From NCBI GenBank assembly GCA_030247855.1, contig JAPDRN010000006.1, forward strand, positions 310,001 through 374,000: DNA of 64,000 nucleotides, read 5' to 3'. Below are positions 11,626 through 24,842 of this stretch, piece after piece. Numbering within the stretch: position 1 is the first letter of the stretch; each line of letters begins with the position of its first letter. Both the position numbers and the translations under genes were made by a program. This stretch comes from Knufia peltigerae (lineage: Eukaryota; Ascomycota; Eurotiomycetes; Chaetothyriales; Trichomeriaceae). The notes under the pieces were generated by a model. That model searched no databases. It was given only the letters and a program-made list of their open reading frames with translations, and had not been told where the DNA came from.

Positions 11626-12729
11626 GATTGGCAGGCTTGACAGACCCTGGCTGCATGATCCTGCAGGAAGCCCCAATGATGGAGGAAAAGAATCAAGTCA
11701 AGTTCTGCAGAAAAGAAGAGTAGGTTGCAGTTTTGTTTGGGGTTGTCGTAAATGACTTCACAGTCGTTCCTGCAGTCTAGGGTCTTTATGTGTGGCAGAG
11801 ACAGGCGGCAAGTGGTCTGGGTAGTTTAACTGAAAGAAAGAGCATAGGCAGAAATTTTACAGGTGAAGCAGGACAAGTCGTACAGTGAAATATTAACCTG
11901 CTAATGGACAGTCGAATAGAAGGTTGGGGAATGTATGTACAAGAAAAGAAGAATCGTCGACTGTGAAAGGTGGAATCTATGTCCCCGTCTTCGTTGTGCC
12001 TTTTTGTTTGAATTGAGATCGTTATGAGTGGAAGACCGAGTCACTCACTCATTTATCAATATTGTTGGCCGGAGGAAGAACGATGTTCCTTTCTCCGCAA
12101 AATAATTTCTCCGATCCGGTCGGATATATTCTGAGTCTGTCTGATTCACAGTCTCATGCTCCGTACATGGCTACACTGATGACTTGTGACGGCCATCATG
12201 GCGTAGCTGCCTGCAGTTGAGGTCCCTGCCACTACTCACTCAGAAGGCGATTAAAGTTGTCAAATGTGAAGTCATTCTAGACTCAGGTGAATGACACTTA
12301 CAATGCCATTGGTCATGACAGGTGATGGGGACGGGGTGGCATTTCCGTACTTATTACTTGAACCCTCTGATGAAAGCTCGCTCTCTCAGGGCTTGAACAC
12401 TTGAAGGTGAAAGTGAATTATACATCATTAGAGAGACCGTGGATGAAAAGACAGGTCATAACAGGAAATTGTGCTATTCAGCACATTACACAATTTAATT
12501 CACGGCAGCTATCATCTATTACAACTCTTTGTAAAGTCATCCTAACCTTGCTTCCAAGATCATCTCATGATATTGGTGCAGATGGAGAAATTCCTGATTC
12601 AACACCTTCAAACTCCCTCGCTATGCTGTGCCACGCCATATCGCGTTAGAAGACGCAGTACATTTAAAAACAAGCACCTTCTGGCTATTCTCACCGTATT
12701 AGCATCTCATCATCGTCATGACCGGCGCA
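11626..12729. other. Intergenic region, no gene seen
   Basis: 1.1 kb upstream of TAD3 and downstream of the SUMO protease gene. It contains only short unsupported frames and AT-rich stretches; no RNA gene was recognised. Confidence 0.6.
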
Positions 12730-15700
12730 CTATGCCTTGCCACATCCTTCAGTTTGTTCGTCTTCCGTATCCTCATATATCTCAACCTCATCCATATCGT
12801 ATTGACGTTTCTTCCTCGGAACAAGCACCCTATGCTTGTTGCTTTCGGTAGCCTCAGTGATTGGATGGGGTCCGATGACAAGTTCTTGGGAATTGATCGC
12901 CGATTGCTCAGAATGCCGCGTTCTTTTGCGTTGCAAGCTTGAAACTTCATCATCGGGTATTCTTCTCGCTGAGACACTCCTGAGCCTAGAATTCTCTCCC
13001 GTAAAAGGAAAGTCTTGCAATGGAGGATAACTTTGCATGCCTGATAGGAAGTCGGTCGATGCGCTTTTCGGTCTGATCTGCTGCTGCGCCTCGTCGTCAT
13101 CACGATATGAGAACTGTCTTTTCCTCGAAGTCCGAAGATGGGAGGCTAATTCGGCCGGATCTCCATACGACAAGATCTGATCCGAAAATCGGTGACCGTT
13201 AGGCGAGATTGGGGATGATGCTGTGACTTGGACTATTTCTCCAGGACTTGGCCCCAAATTTGAACCAGCATGTGGTCTACGCCGATCAGATGGGGAGTTA
13301 GCCCCATCGAGAATACCAGGGTCGTCGACCATTATTCCAGATTGAACATCTTCACTCAAGTCTGTGTCCAGTGGCGCAGGTGTGCTGTCTGCATGCGACG
13401 CTAGCCCTTCGTCCTCATCATGCATACGCCGCAAGCCTGATCTCTGATAATCAATCCCTTTATCAACTAGAGACAGTGGGTGCTGAGTTGTTGGGGGCGG
13501 ACGTTTAGGTTTGTCAATCATGATGCTTCCAACCTCAGGAATTTCCTTTTCCGGTTCTTCGTGTTCTTGACGCCTGTGTAATTCGAGGAGTAGATCTCGT
13601 AGTCTTTCCCTTAGATCGTGGCCTCGAATCGTCTCAGGCCATTGATGAGCGTTCCCTTCTCGCTGTAAAATGTTGTACACAAACGTATCTGGATTCGCAA
13701 CAAACTGCTCCAGGTACATGCACAGATACAACCCGCAGTCACTGAAATTGCGTTGTGTGGGAATCTCTTTAGCCGTCATTCCCCGAAGTTCGCTAGGCTC
13801 GAGGTCAAGGCCCTTTTTATTCTTCGCCTCCGCTACCACGTATTGTTTGAGAATGGAAGTTGTAGCAGGGCGTGCAGTTCCAAGGGAATCCAGGGTGATA
13901 ATAACAGGTTTATCAGTATCATACTTTGGTAATCGGCTGACCCTTCTCCTTGCAGGCCTCTTTTTGCCCTTGGCATTGGAAGGAATCTGGTGGGAAATAT
14001 CGTTATCACTAATAGAAAGCTCTGCCAATGATCTCTGCGTCTGCTCCTCGGAAGCAGTGGTTGGTCCATCAACATTTCCATCGGCTAGCGTGGAAGGATC
14101 TTCAAGAAGCAACGGCTGTAGTCCCTGCCTGGCTGGCTGTTCCGACTCGGGAAGAAAGTAAGGGAGGTTGCAAATGATGGCGAGGTACCAATGAAAATTT
14201 TCATTCACAGGAACCACCACAAAATCGCGCTTGAACAAATCCATGGCTTTCGTCCACTTGCTGACGCCTTCATAATTGATGCCTCGCCCTTTCTGGCCTT
14301 TAGACGTCTTCGTTAGAGTTTCGAAAAAGTATGTGTTAAAGATGTGAATTCTCGAGGACAATTCAGGCTTCGTAGAGTTGATCTTACTTTCCAGGTAATG
14401 AACAAAGAAGGAGATCAAGTTGTCGTTGAGGAACTCCTCGTGGCCCAAGTGGCCTAAATCCTCGTAAGGCACGCTCCCGGTTCTTTTCTCGCTGATCGCA
14501 TATCTCAGATCGTTTCGCCATGGACCTCCTGGAATCTCAAGGTTTGAGGTCTTTGTTGATTGAGAGCCGTCTGCGATTCGATCGCACTGTTCTTTCTTAC
14601 CAGACTCCTGTGATCTCGTTACTCTTCGCAATGAACTTGGCTCTGTCTGTGATATCTCTCGTCTGTCAGATTCCACCGACTTTGGCTGAGCGTTGTGAGC
14701 ATGTTGGGTGGCCCTCGCATTGTCAGTGCCTCGTCTTTGGGCGCCAGTAATGACTGTAGGATGGCCGGAGATAACAGCAGGCAGATCCAATCGATCAACG
14801 TGACGGGTTCGTTTCTCTACTGTATCTTCATTCGCAATTTGCGTGTGCTTTTTGCTGACCTTTGTCTGCGTAACGGTAACTGTAGTCCCTTCCTTTTGAT
14901 GCTTATCAATGTCGGCCTTTGTTTTGGATAACGCGGTCTCCATCCAATCACTGTTCTGGTCAGTAATATTATTATAATGTCAAGCATAAAAACGTACGAA
15001 TCCTTCCGTTTGACACGATAAGACCTGTCTACCTCCTGCAGCAACTTCACGAATTCATCTGCTGCCCCCTCGGACTCAAAGCGAAGATATGTTGTCGGAG
15101 GACCGTTGCCACTACGCGAAAAATCGAGGGATACCAGGTTAGATTCGCTTCCATACTTGATATCAATAATCTTTTCCATTGGGCAAGCCTGTGTGGCATC
15201 AGTGCCGAGCTCGTCGATATCCGTATTTATCCGGAGTTGCTTTCTCCGTTCGTCCACTTCCAAGGTGACGACAGAGTCTGTCCAAAGATCTGACACAAAT
15301 TCCAGGAGTTTAAAAGTTCTCAACGACGAATTTTGTATGTTTGTAAGCTTCTTCGTCGGATTTCTGATAGCCATACTCTTATCAGACCCCACAAGCATCT
15401 GAGTGAACGCCGTGGCCGGTACATTGTCGAGAGAGGTCGGATGTTGCTTGGTCGATCGAGAAGGCGGCTGCCGATAATCATCCTGTAATGCATCTGGACT
15501 TTCTGACCCTAAGGACTTCAGTTGACGGGTCCTCGGTACACCCGCACCAGGTATCATTGAGGTTTCAGTTTTGCCAAAGTACGCAGAAGTGGTTTTGCCT
15601 TGTGCAGCTCGGATAGACTGTCTTGATGGAGAAGTCTTCCGCGTGCTACCCTTTTCAGGAGGGCTGAGAGTGGGTTGCTCTGTCTTTCCATTTTGAAAGG

Positions 15701-16689
15701 CTGGACTCATTCCTAGCTCATCGACTGAGTCTTCCGCTTTCTGACTGTTCCCAAGGTCAATGGCATCTTGAATGTTCTGTCCTGCTTTTTGGGGTTGCTC
15801 CAACTTTCGTCTCTTGTGTCGATGATTGTGAGTGTCTTCATTTATCTGTCCACTGCTTTTGAAACCATGCAACTGAGGTAATCGGCCTGAAATCGGAGTT
15901 GAACCAACGAACCCGGATCGTGCGGAGGCGCGAGAACGATTCAAAGTGTCCACAGGTCTGTAGGGGGACTTGAACTGTAAGGGGGTCAAACATTGTATAG
16001 ACAAGCAGTGCAGGAGACATACATTTGATGACTGCTTCATGGGATCTTGTATGGTCACAGACCCAGGTTCAGACTTACTAGAGCAACGCTCAGTTCTCCT
16101 GTCACAGATTATAGGACGAGCCTGATACCTCACACCACCAAGGAGCCGAATTTCGTCTGCTGACTGTGAATTATCTATGCTCTTTCCCGCAGTCATATCA
16201 CGCTCCCTCTGGGTTGAACGTGTAGGCATTTGTCTTGTAGAGGCTTGCGTGGCAGACGAAACTTCATGATTGGATGCAGGTCGTGTTCGCAAGAGAGGCT
16301 TTGAGGTTTCCGGTCGAACAACAGGACGGATTTCTAATACCTCTTCTGCGTCGTCATCGTCTTCAATCTGCATACCAATTATCAGGTTAGTAAACTCAGA
16401 ATGAATACTCAGTGAATGAGGGCGGTTTCACGTGAACGCGACCTACAGTTATCGGATCATTCTGTGCCGGATCATTATCTCTGATGTAAAGGTTCATGCG
16501 CTTGGTGAGATACTGTCTAGGAGCTTGCTGGGGCATTGATCCCCCCTTGCGAGGTGTGACATAGGAAGGATGCGAATGGTCGTTTGTCAGGTTATTGTCT
16601 TCACCAGAAGCCGGGACATGGGGGCTGAGAAGAGTGTCCAAACCGTGCCGTACCACATTGCGGAGATCCTCAGTCCAAGTTGAGCGCAT
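12730..16689 (-). CDS. Ulp2-type SUMO protease (C48 family)
   Basis: Cysteine protease removing SUMO chains from nuclear proteins. The spliced model has four exons and about 1261 residues; introns are 16368-16446, 15975-16022 (48 nt, in frame, so it hides as coding) and 14951-14997. The N-terminal half is disordered and Ser/Arg-rich and contains a PH-like region near residues 400-520. The catalytic domain follows: WRNDLRYAI-type entry region, histidine in NENFHWYLAII (about 775), aspartate in VIITLDSLG (about 876) and cysteine in RNFSDCGLYLCMYLEQF (about 927). About 300 residues of low-complexity tail end the protein. Family size and a two-part catalytic domain with an insert fit Ulp2/SENP6-7 rather than Ulp1. 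The true start is uncertain: the frame stays open upstream to about 16790 without an ATG, so an extra 5' exon is possible. Confidence 0.87.
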
Positions 16690-17063
16690 CTGGCTCAGTC
16701 TCAAGCATTGTAAAAAGAAGTCTTCAAGTCTACAAACCGTCTCGGTGTCCTTCAGGTGTACATTTTTTTGAGAGGGTGCGATTATTCAACAATGATCATA
16801 GACGTAGAGAGAGTCCCCGCACACACAGATGCCGCATGATGGATCTCGAAATAAGGTTGATAGAGTATATATGCACACTACCATGAAACACAGACTCAGA
16901 TGCATCTTTGTTAATCTTTACTTGGACCAAGCAGAAGAACAAATTCATTGTTGCACGGTCATAGAACATGGTTCATTGGACCTGGCAAGTCCCCTTGTTG
17001 GAGCTATATCCAGGAATTACTTGCAGTATTCTACACACGGGACCTTGTCCCGTCCCTCTCTTG
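16690..17063. other. Intergenic region upstream of the SUMO protease
   Basis: About 370 bp between the protease start and the eIF4E-like stop, both minus strand. It may contain an unrecognised first exon of the protease; nothing else seen. Confidence 0.5.
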
Positions 17064-18193
17064 CTAAGATGCCACCGCTTTACCTCTACTCTTGTCCGAA
17101 TCATCATGTAACGTGGGCCGTCGTCTCTCCACTCCCGAATGGCCTTGTGGAGCACTTGATTTCTGCTGTCGAGCCTCATCGAGTGCAGAGCGCTGGGCGA
17201 TGCTGTCATCGTGGCTCTTCCATACTATATTGGTGTCGGCGGGAAAAGCGAGTATTCGCTTGATGGTTTCGCTGTGTAACATTAGAATAAGCAATTTCAA
17301 GAGCATTGATACCAAGAACGTACCGAATCTTGATATTCCTCCCGCCATCGTTCTTGGTCCAAACACTGAGGACATCCTCACCACTTCGTACACTAAGTAC
17401 AGCGCCACATACTTCCTCACCAGCCTCCATGAATTGATCTCCAATGATTGCAAGGAGCAATTCCTCCCAATACCTATCAGCGACGCCTTTCTTGAGCCTG
17501 ACAATCCACTTTCCGCCTCTCTTGTTGGCCTCGTCTTCCCAAACGGGACGAATGCCATCCTTGAAAATATGATAATCAGACACGGTCGGTAGTAGGGAAG
17601 GCCGCTTAAGGTGGGAATATATCGTCCAGAAGCTTTCTACCGAGCTAATAGTGGCCAGCTTCTGAGTAGACTTTTCATAGTCGGAAAATTTGTTCGCCGG
17701 AGGTCTATAGAACAAATTCCAGGCGTTTCTTAATTGATGCCCAGGCTGGGCGCTGGATGCCGCCGAAGCCTCCGTGAATTTCTCAGTCAGGGAGGCTTCG
17801 GCATGTGTGTCTGTCTCCTTCTCTTTCTTGTCCCGTGATGTGAAGTCAAATCCGGTCCCGGATCCTGTCCCCGGGGTTTTGGGGGTTTTCGCGGAGCCGA
17901 ACGAGGCGAACGCACCGCTTCCCAAGCCAAAAGCAGATGATGCGCTCGCTGAAGGAGACTTTGTGGCAGAGGGGGACAGAGCGTTGAACGGGTTCGATTT
18001 GCCGTGTGAAGAGGTGTCGCCAAAACGCTTGCTTGTGTAGTTTCGTGGCGATTCTACCTTGCTACCATCCTTACCATCAGAATCTCTCATAGACAGCGAA
18101 AGCTTTCCGGAACTGAAACATGGTCAGCGTACAAAGCAGAAAAGAGGATGCAACAGACTTTGAGCGCCGAGTCCACAAATTTGCGTTTTCCAT
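17064..18193 (-). CDS. eIF4E-like mRNA cap-binding protein
   Basis: Cytoplasmic protein binding the 7-methylguanosine cap, either initiating translation or, for 4EHP-like members, repressing it. The model has three exons and about 343 residues, with introns 18113-18158 and 17272-17323. Splicing gives the N-terminus MENANLWTRRSNSGKLSLS, which resembles fungal eIF4E type-2 proteins. A long Ser/Gly/Thr-rich linker precedes the cap-binding fold (about residues 130-290): WNLFYRPP, VESFWTIYSHLKRPS, FKDGIRPVWEDEANKRGGKW, the helix WEELLLAIIGDQF, and DVLSVWTKN with its conserved tryptophan. The canonical HPLxxxW start of the fold reads HQLRNAW. A basic, polar C-terminal tail of about 50 residues follows. 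Class II assignment rests on the N-terminus and the tyrosine in WNLFYRPP. Confidence 0.9.
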
Positions 18194-19257
18194 GGGCAAG
18201 ACAAGAAAAGAGTGACGGAAGGTCTTGGAATGCGACCAACAACGGTCAACAGCGACGTCGAGTATCTCAACGCTGCGGTAGTGAGAGCGTTCGTGGGTGG
18301 TTGATGCGATGGAAGGGTTCGATGGGAAGGATTCAAACGGCGGATGCGGAAGTTGAGCGGTGCGTCAGAGAACGATATCCAGAGTCAACTGAAGTGTTAC
18401 AAGAAGGAAATGTGTTGATACAAAATGCGAGGCCGTACTGGGTGGGCTTTGAGTCTTAAAATCGGAACAGGGTAGAGTGTAGAGAGTACAAATGAAACAG
18501 TAAAGCAGAAGCGCAGGTGGTGTCAAGCCGCAGTGTTTGTTGGAGGTGAAAGGCGAGGAGCCCTTGCAGCGGGAGAATGCCCAAGGGCCAATTAGGGGTC
18601 TCACAGCAGTCCCCAGCTTGCTGCTTTTAATCACCAACTAGACCGCATTGACACTAGGCCCACGATCCAGGAACAATGAAAACTTCGGCTTTTCAACCTC
18701 TCCATTCTCCTTCTTTTTCCTATTATCAAGACACCCAACTCAAATCATCGTCAGCTGAAGACACCAGTCACCGTGGAGCTGGTGATTCCGATGAGAGTGT
18801 CGAGATTGAACCTCATCAAGTCCGCATCTAAAACCATCATCACGAGGGCCAACCCGGCTTCCCATGATGCGGTGATGACCTGAATGTCGGAACATGCAAT
18901 CATGAACGTATTATGAACGTACTGGGGCGTGGCAATGTAGGTAGCATATTCTCCTTTCCTTGTTCGAAAGTCAAAATGAAGAAATAGATCAAACAACTCT
19001 GGTAAGCCGATAGGCTCAACCGCTAGAATAGAATCTCGTATACTCTATGCTGGTCGAGCATGACGTTCAAGGCATTTACTGAACTAGTTTTGATGCATCA
19101 GACCTCTGGGACAATGCTAGGAACACATTGCTGACACTACGCTAGGGTTATTCCACAAGCAGAGAAGTATGTAAGCCTTATCGGCAGGGTCATATGGCCT
19201 GAACTCGATTGTCATTTGCATACCTAAGCATGATGCCAAAGATGGCAGCAAGTGTTT
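18194..19257. other. Intergenic region, no gene seen
   Basis: Promoter side of the eIF4E-like gene and 3' side of the mitochondrial kinase. Several short minus-strand frames are present but show no family signature. Confidence 0.55.
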
Positions 19258-20641
19258 TCAGACGGCGTCTAAACTCGCTCGTGATGTGAGCTGCTCGTTC
19301 TGGTTTCCCAACTTGGATATCTGGAGGAATGCGTCTACGCCGTAGCCCTCCAAACTATGCAATTCTAGGCCTCCAGCCCAGTATTCGGCGTATACTCGGC
19401 TCATGGGCAATCCCATTCCGAGTCTCAGATCTGGTGCTCTTGACGCGAGCGTGCTCAGGGATGAATCTCTGATCTTTCCACTTGGCTTTTCTTCGGCCAC
19501 CTCAAACTGTCGGACTTCTTGCATAGTGGCAGCCAAGGTTGGAACGTCCCGGAAGTTCTCGAGGCGGGCAGCACTTCTTGGTCCTTTATTAAAAGACCAA
19601 AGAAAAGGTGTGATCTCCCTAGAAATGCCTCCACCCTGGTCGGAAATGCGGATCACCACCTGCTGAGGAGCCTCGCAGACCAGCACTTCGATCGGTGGTG
19701 GAGGTTTGCTCGGAGTTTGGTATCGTGCCATAACTGCCTGGACTGAATTCCGTAGCAATTCCCCAATGATATATTCCAGGTGGCTCAAAACGTATGGAAA
19801 CGTCGCATTGACATGCCCTTGAATTTTGATCTCTGGGACTAACGGGTCAGCGCCTGCTGATGACTTGCAAATTTCCTGTGTGAATTTTCCAACCCGTTCA
19901 ATGATGTCCTTCGCATTACATTTGAGAAGAACTTCACCCACGAACTCGTTTTCCGAGCTCGGCTGAGCCACGTGCCATGGAGAATTGAAGGTCTCGGTCA
20001 ATGCGAGATGTTGTTCGGCAATGACACGTCTGGAGATGCGAGCCCGCAGCATGGCCTGCACGAATTTGTCCATCGTATCCGCCGGCACAAGTTCCTGACA
20101 CTCGAGAACTCCCATAACCAGATTGGGGATCACAGCCAGATGTTCCTTCAAGCTCTCGCCGATGACCTTGCAGAAGTGTTCGTTCTCTTCCACATTTCTG
20201 ATGACGGGAATTCTACGAAAGCTCTCAAACGACTTGTAGTATAACTCATACACCAAAGAGAGATGTGGGTTGGTGACCACAACGTATGGCAACCTTTGCA
20301 TTTCCCGTAGCCGGTGCGCAATTCTAGTGGGCAGCTCCATGCGGACATAGTTAGCTGAGCTGAGCAGGCGACTCTCGGTCAGGGTACGGCCGAAGAAGAA
20401 AAGCTGGCGCAAACTAATAGGACGAGTTGGGCGATCAACCCAGCTGCGTAGGTAGTTAGCAACGTGAATTTCTCCGCCTAGCACAGACTCACTCATCCAA
20501 CGCCGAAGCCGGTCGCCATGGCGGCGGCGTGCTCTTTGGTCGTGTAGAAGAAGACCATCTACACAACGCTGTTGTCGTAGTTGTTGTGTGGCCCTTTACT
20601 GGCGAGGCTCGTGGCCTCAAGAAGCGGGGGACCTGCAGCAT
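19258..20641 (-). CDS. Mitochondrial pyruvate-dehydrogenase-type protein kinase
   Basis: PDK/BCKDK-family kinase that inactivates a 2-oxoacid dehydrogenase complex by serine phosphorylation in the mitochondrial matrix. Two exons, about 444 residues. Exon 1 encodes an Arg/Ser/Thr-rich presequence (MLQVPRFLRPRASP onward) of about 40 residues, and the intron 20444-20492 (GTGAGT donor, GCTAAC branch) restores SALDDWVDRPTRPISLRQL. A downstream ATG inside that intron would yield a plausible but wrong start lacking the targeting signal. The GHKL ATPase region shows the N-box ELLRNSVQAV, the G1 box ISDQGGGI and the G2 region GMGLPMSRVYAEYWAGGLEL. The N-terminal four-helix segment FGRTLTESRLLSSANYVR is typical. 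Which complex it regulates (PDH or BCDH) is not resolved; yeast Pkp1-like is a reasonable guess. Confidence 0.92.
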
Positions 20642-21238
20642 CTCATATCAATTGAGGGCGTGCGATATGTCATGGTCAAAGTCGTCTGAGTGAATCGTAT
20701 ACGGATACCGTCCTACGTTCAGTCGAGTGACGGCGTAGTCATACTTGACGAGTGCGGTAATGGTGTGTGTCCAGCAGCAGACGGAGACGGTGATATCAGT
20801 GATTTGGATGGGTTTATTGAAGTTGGAGAGGCACCAACAGTCACCACTCGTTATAATAATAGTCTGTGCGGGTTTCTCGGCCAGTCGTCATTTGATCACT
20901 GCTCAGCGTGACGAGGTTCATATTCAATTCGTCCTCACCTGCGCTCGCCCTAAATCCTGGATTTCCTGTTATAAATCCCGAGTATACTTGTCCCATACCT
21001 TATTCTCGAGGCTTCATTGAGATAAGTACTCTGAAATCTGCTTCCCGGACAGTTTCCTCGAGTGCAAGGTACTGCGAGCCGTGCCTCAGGTTGAGGATCT
21101 GCCTGCGCTCTCGCTGACTACAATGCTAGGTGCCCTCACTCCACGGTGAACTTTGCGTAGGGCGAATCCTTGCGGCAAACCGAGGAAGGAGCTGTTCAGT
21201 TCCTTCCCCGTTAAAGACACACACACACAATTACGAAC
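20642..21238. promoter_or_regulatory. Bidirectional promoter, kinase / deubiquitinase
   Basis: About 600 bp between two divergent starts. A short CA-repeat (about 21216-21228) lies in the presumed 5' leader of the deubiquitinase gene. No gene seen. Confidence 0.5.
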
Positions 21239-24200
21239 ATGGACAATGTACGTGAGATGTTCCTCTTCTGCATCCGCCGCCACCTGCCCACTCGACTGCC
21301 TCGCCGCCTCGCCGCCCATAAACATGAATACTGACTTTGAATTCGTTTTTGGTCGTCTGCAGTTGGGAGGTCCTGACATGCTCATTGACGACTATGACCA
21401 GTATAACCAGCAGGAAAATGAAGTTGTCAACATCTCCCCCGATGATGCCTCAGAGGAGCCTGCCGACGCACCACCACGGGCCGATGACTGTATGAACACC
21501 CCCCTCTATCTCCTCCCTTCGTCGCTGACAACATGTAGTCGAAGCAATGAAACGACATGTCCTTGTCGATCTTCCTGATGCCGAAGCAGAGACAGAAGCA
21601 TATCACACTTGGCATATCGAGAAGTGGCGGACACTGCCACGCCGGGAGCATGGACCGGTCTTCGAAGTTGGGGGTCATCCGTGGCGGGTACTCTTCTTCC
21701 CGTACGGAAACCAGGTTGACTGTGCCTCCTTCTACCTCGAACATGGTTTCGAAAATGAACCCCCGCCAGACTGGTATGCCTGCGTTCAATTTGCTCTAGT
21801 CCTTTGGAACCCGAACGATCCCACCATATTCCGTACGCATACCGCAACGCATCGGTTCAACGCGAAAGAGGGAGACTGGGGCTTCACAAGATTCGTGGAA
21901 CTACGCAAAGCCTTCAACCAACCATGGGAAGATGGATCTAGACATCTCATTGAGAATGATGAAGCCAAGCTCACTGCCTACGTCCGTATCATCAAAGACC
22001 CCACTGGCGTGTTATGGCACAACTTCGAGGGCTACGACTCGAAGAAGGAGACGGGCATGGTCGGGCTTAAGAACCAGGGTGCAACTTGCTACCTCAATTC
22101 CCTTCTCCAATCGCTCTACTTTACCGATGCCTTCCGAAAAGCCGTATATCAAATTCCTACCGAGCAGGATGCCAACCGAAGTAACAGTGCTTGGACTTTG
22201 CAGAGACTCTTCTTCAAACTGCAGAAAGATAAATTTGCTGTGTCCACAAACGAACTTACCGCCTCCTTTGGCTGGGACACTCGTCAGATATTTGAACAGC
22301 AAGACGTCCAGGAACTGTCCCGAATTCTGATGGAAGTGTTGGAGAAGAAGATGAAAGATACACCAGCAGAGAGAACCTTACCGGAGCTCTTCGTGGGAAA
22401 GACGAAGACCTACATCTCATGCATCAATGTTGACTACGAGTCCTCAAGGATTGAAGAATTCTGGGATCTTCAACTCAATGTTCGAGGCAACAAAAATCTC
22501 CACGAGAGTTTCATGGACTACATCCAGGTCGAAACTCTGGAGGGTGAGAACAAGTACGATGCAGGGGAACCATACAAACTCCAGGACGCCAAAAAGGGTG
22601 TCATATTTGAGAGCTTCCCACCAGTTCTTCATTTACAGCTCAAGAGATTTGAGTATGACATCAACCGAGACGCAATGATGAAAGTGAACGATAGGCACGA
22701 ATTTCCAGAGGAGTTCGATGCGTCCCTCTACCTGTCAGAGGAGGCGAGAGCAGCATCAACGGAGCCTTGGGATTACCAATTGCATGGAGTTCTGGTTCAC
22801 AGCGGTGACTTCAATGCAGGCCATTACTATGCATTTCTCAAGCCTAAAAAGGACGGTTTCTTCTACAAGTTTGACGATGACAGAGTAACTCGGTCGACCA
22901 TGAAGGAAGTCCTCGAGGAAAATTTCGGAGGAGAATATGCGAACGTTGCAAATGGCGGGCCAGGTCAACGTCAACCTTATATGAGAGGATATTCCACCAA
23001 ACGCTCCATGAATGCGTATATGTTGGTCTACATCCGAAAGAGCCGGCTTGACCAGGTTCTTCATGGCGTGAACGAATCGGATATACCTTCCCATATCGAG
23101 AGAAAGATCACAGAAGAGCAGGCCGAACTCGCCAGAAAGAAGAAAGAACGTGAAGAGGCGCATTTATACATGAATGTCGGCGTCATAACAGAAAAGACAT
23201 TCCAAGCCCACCACGGATTTGACCTGACCAGCTACGAACTGGAACAGGGCGACCCTGCCGCTGCACAGGTCTATCGAATCCTGCGGACAACCAAAATCAG
23301 CGAGTTTGCCGCGACAGTCGCCGAAGAGCTCGAACTCGGGCCAGATCAAATCAGATTTTGGAACATGGTAGGCAGGCAGAACAAAACAAACCGTCCGGAT
23401 CAGCCAATCCGAGATACCGAGATGACTATCGAGGAGGCCCTTACCAAATATGGGACGAGGGGTCGTCCATTCTATCTTTGGGCCGAACACGCACCAAAAT
23501 CTGATGATGGCAAAGCTGTTTTCCCAGATACCGGACCCACAAACCCTAATGCGCCCATACTCGTCTTCCTCAAGTATTTCGACGTCAAAGCTCAAAGTCT
23601 GACTGGTGTCGGCCATATCTACGTAAAGAAACTGGACAAGGTTTCAGAAATTGCGCCACAGATTAACAAGCTTATGCAATGGGACTCTAGTACGCCAATA
23701 CTTCTCTTCGAGGAGATCAAGTATTCTATGATAGAGGTGATGAAACCGAAACAAACATTCCAACAGTCGGAGATACAGGATGGCGATATTATTTGTTTCC
23801 AACAAAACCTTCCGGACCTTGACCCTTCTACAGTCACCTACAGCGATGCCCGCCAGTACTACGACTATCTCTTGAACAGAATACCAGTCAGCTTCTATCC
23901 CAAACCCAGCACAGAAGGGGAAGCTTTCTCATTGAGCCTTAGTAAGAAAATGACCTACGAGCAATTCTCTGGTAAAGTCGGGGAATATCTCAAGGTTGAC
24001 CCAACGCACATTCGGTTCGCCACAATAAGTTCAACCAACAACAAGATAAAGATGTGGCTCAAGCGCGGTATGAATCACACTCTGCAACAAATCCTCCATT
24101 CGCAGTTTTCCTCCTATGGGGGCTATGCTGCCCACCGCGGTGATGCTCTCTACTATGAAGTCCTTGAGACCAGTCTTGCCGACTACGAGACCAAGAAGAT

Positions 24201-24842
24201 TATGAAGGTGATATGGCTTAGCGACGGCATCAGTAAAGAGGTAAGTACTGCCCTAGGAAAGCAAAGCGCTCCCTTAACAATGTACAGGAACCACTTGAAA
24301 TCCTTGTCGCAAAGAATGGCATTATTGGCGATTTGGTAAACGGCATTGCGAAAAAGATCAACCTTGATGAACAGACGGCACGAAATGTTCGCATACTTGA
24401 GGTTCATGGCGGCAAGATTCACAAAGAACTGATCGAAGACTTTAACGTAGTTGGAGTCAATGAGTTCACGACACTTTATGCGGAAAAAATTCCTGATGAA
24501 GAAATTCATGCTTCTGATGACGACCGATTCATCTATTGTTTCCATTTTGACAAGGAAGCGAGCAAGCCTCATGGCATTCCCTTCAAATTCATGCTCAAAC
24601 CTGGTGAATCATTGAAGGACACCAAAGAACGGATCAGCAGGAGAACTGGCATCAAGGGGAAACTCTTGCAGCAGATCAAATTTGCCTTGGTCTCCAGGGC
24701 CATCTATGCTAAACCACGGTATCTTGAGGACGATGATATCATCTTGGATCTTCTCCAGGATGGCGACGAGATGCTCGGCTTGGACCACGTAAACAAGGCT
24801 AGGAATTTCTGGGGTAGAGCCGAAGGAATGTTCATCCGGTGA
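21239..24842 (+). CDS. Ubp15/USP7-like ubiquitin C-terminal hydrolase
   Basis: Deubiquitinase of about 1130 residues with the USP7 layout. A MATH/TRAF-like domain covers about residues 58-200 (YHTWHIEKWRTL, WRVLFFPYGN, SFYLEHGF). The USP catalytic core starts with GLKNQGATCYLNSLLQSLY (catalytic Cys about 229) and ends with HSGDFNAGHYYAFLKP (catalytic His about 474). A long C-terminal tail resembles the ubiquitin-like array of USP7. Introns are 21248-21362, 21490-21538 and 24241-24287; the last rejoins GISKE to EPLEILVAK. The start at 21239 uses a 9-nt first exon with a strong GTACGT donor, giving MDNLGGPDML. Alternative in-frame starts at 21324 or 21378 avoid that intron. In yeast Ubp15 acts in cell-cycle and endocytic turnover. 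Confidence 0.93.

Noticed and set aside
20444..20496. Start of the mitochondrial kinase at 20496 (MSESVLGG)
   Set aside because: This ATG overlaps a GTGAGT donor and the following residues are intron; the spliced upstream exon gives a presequence and conserved sequence.
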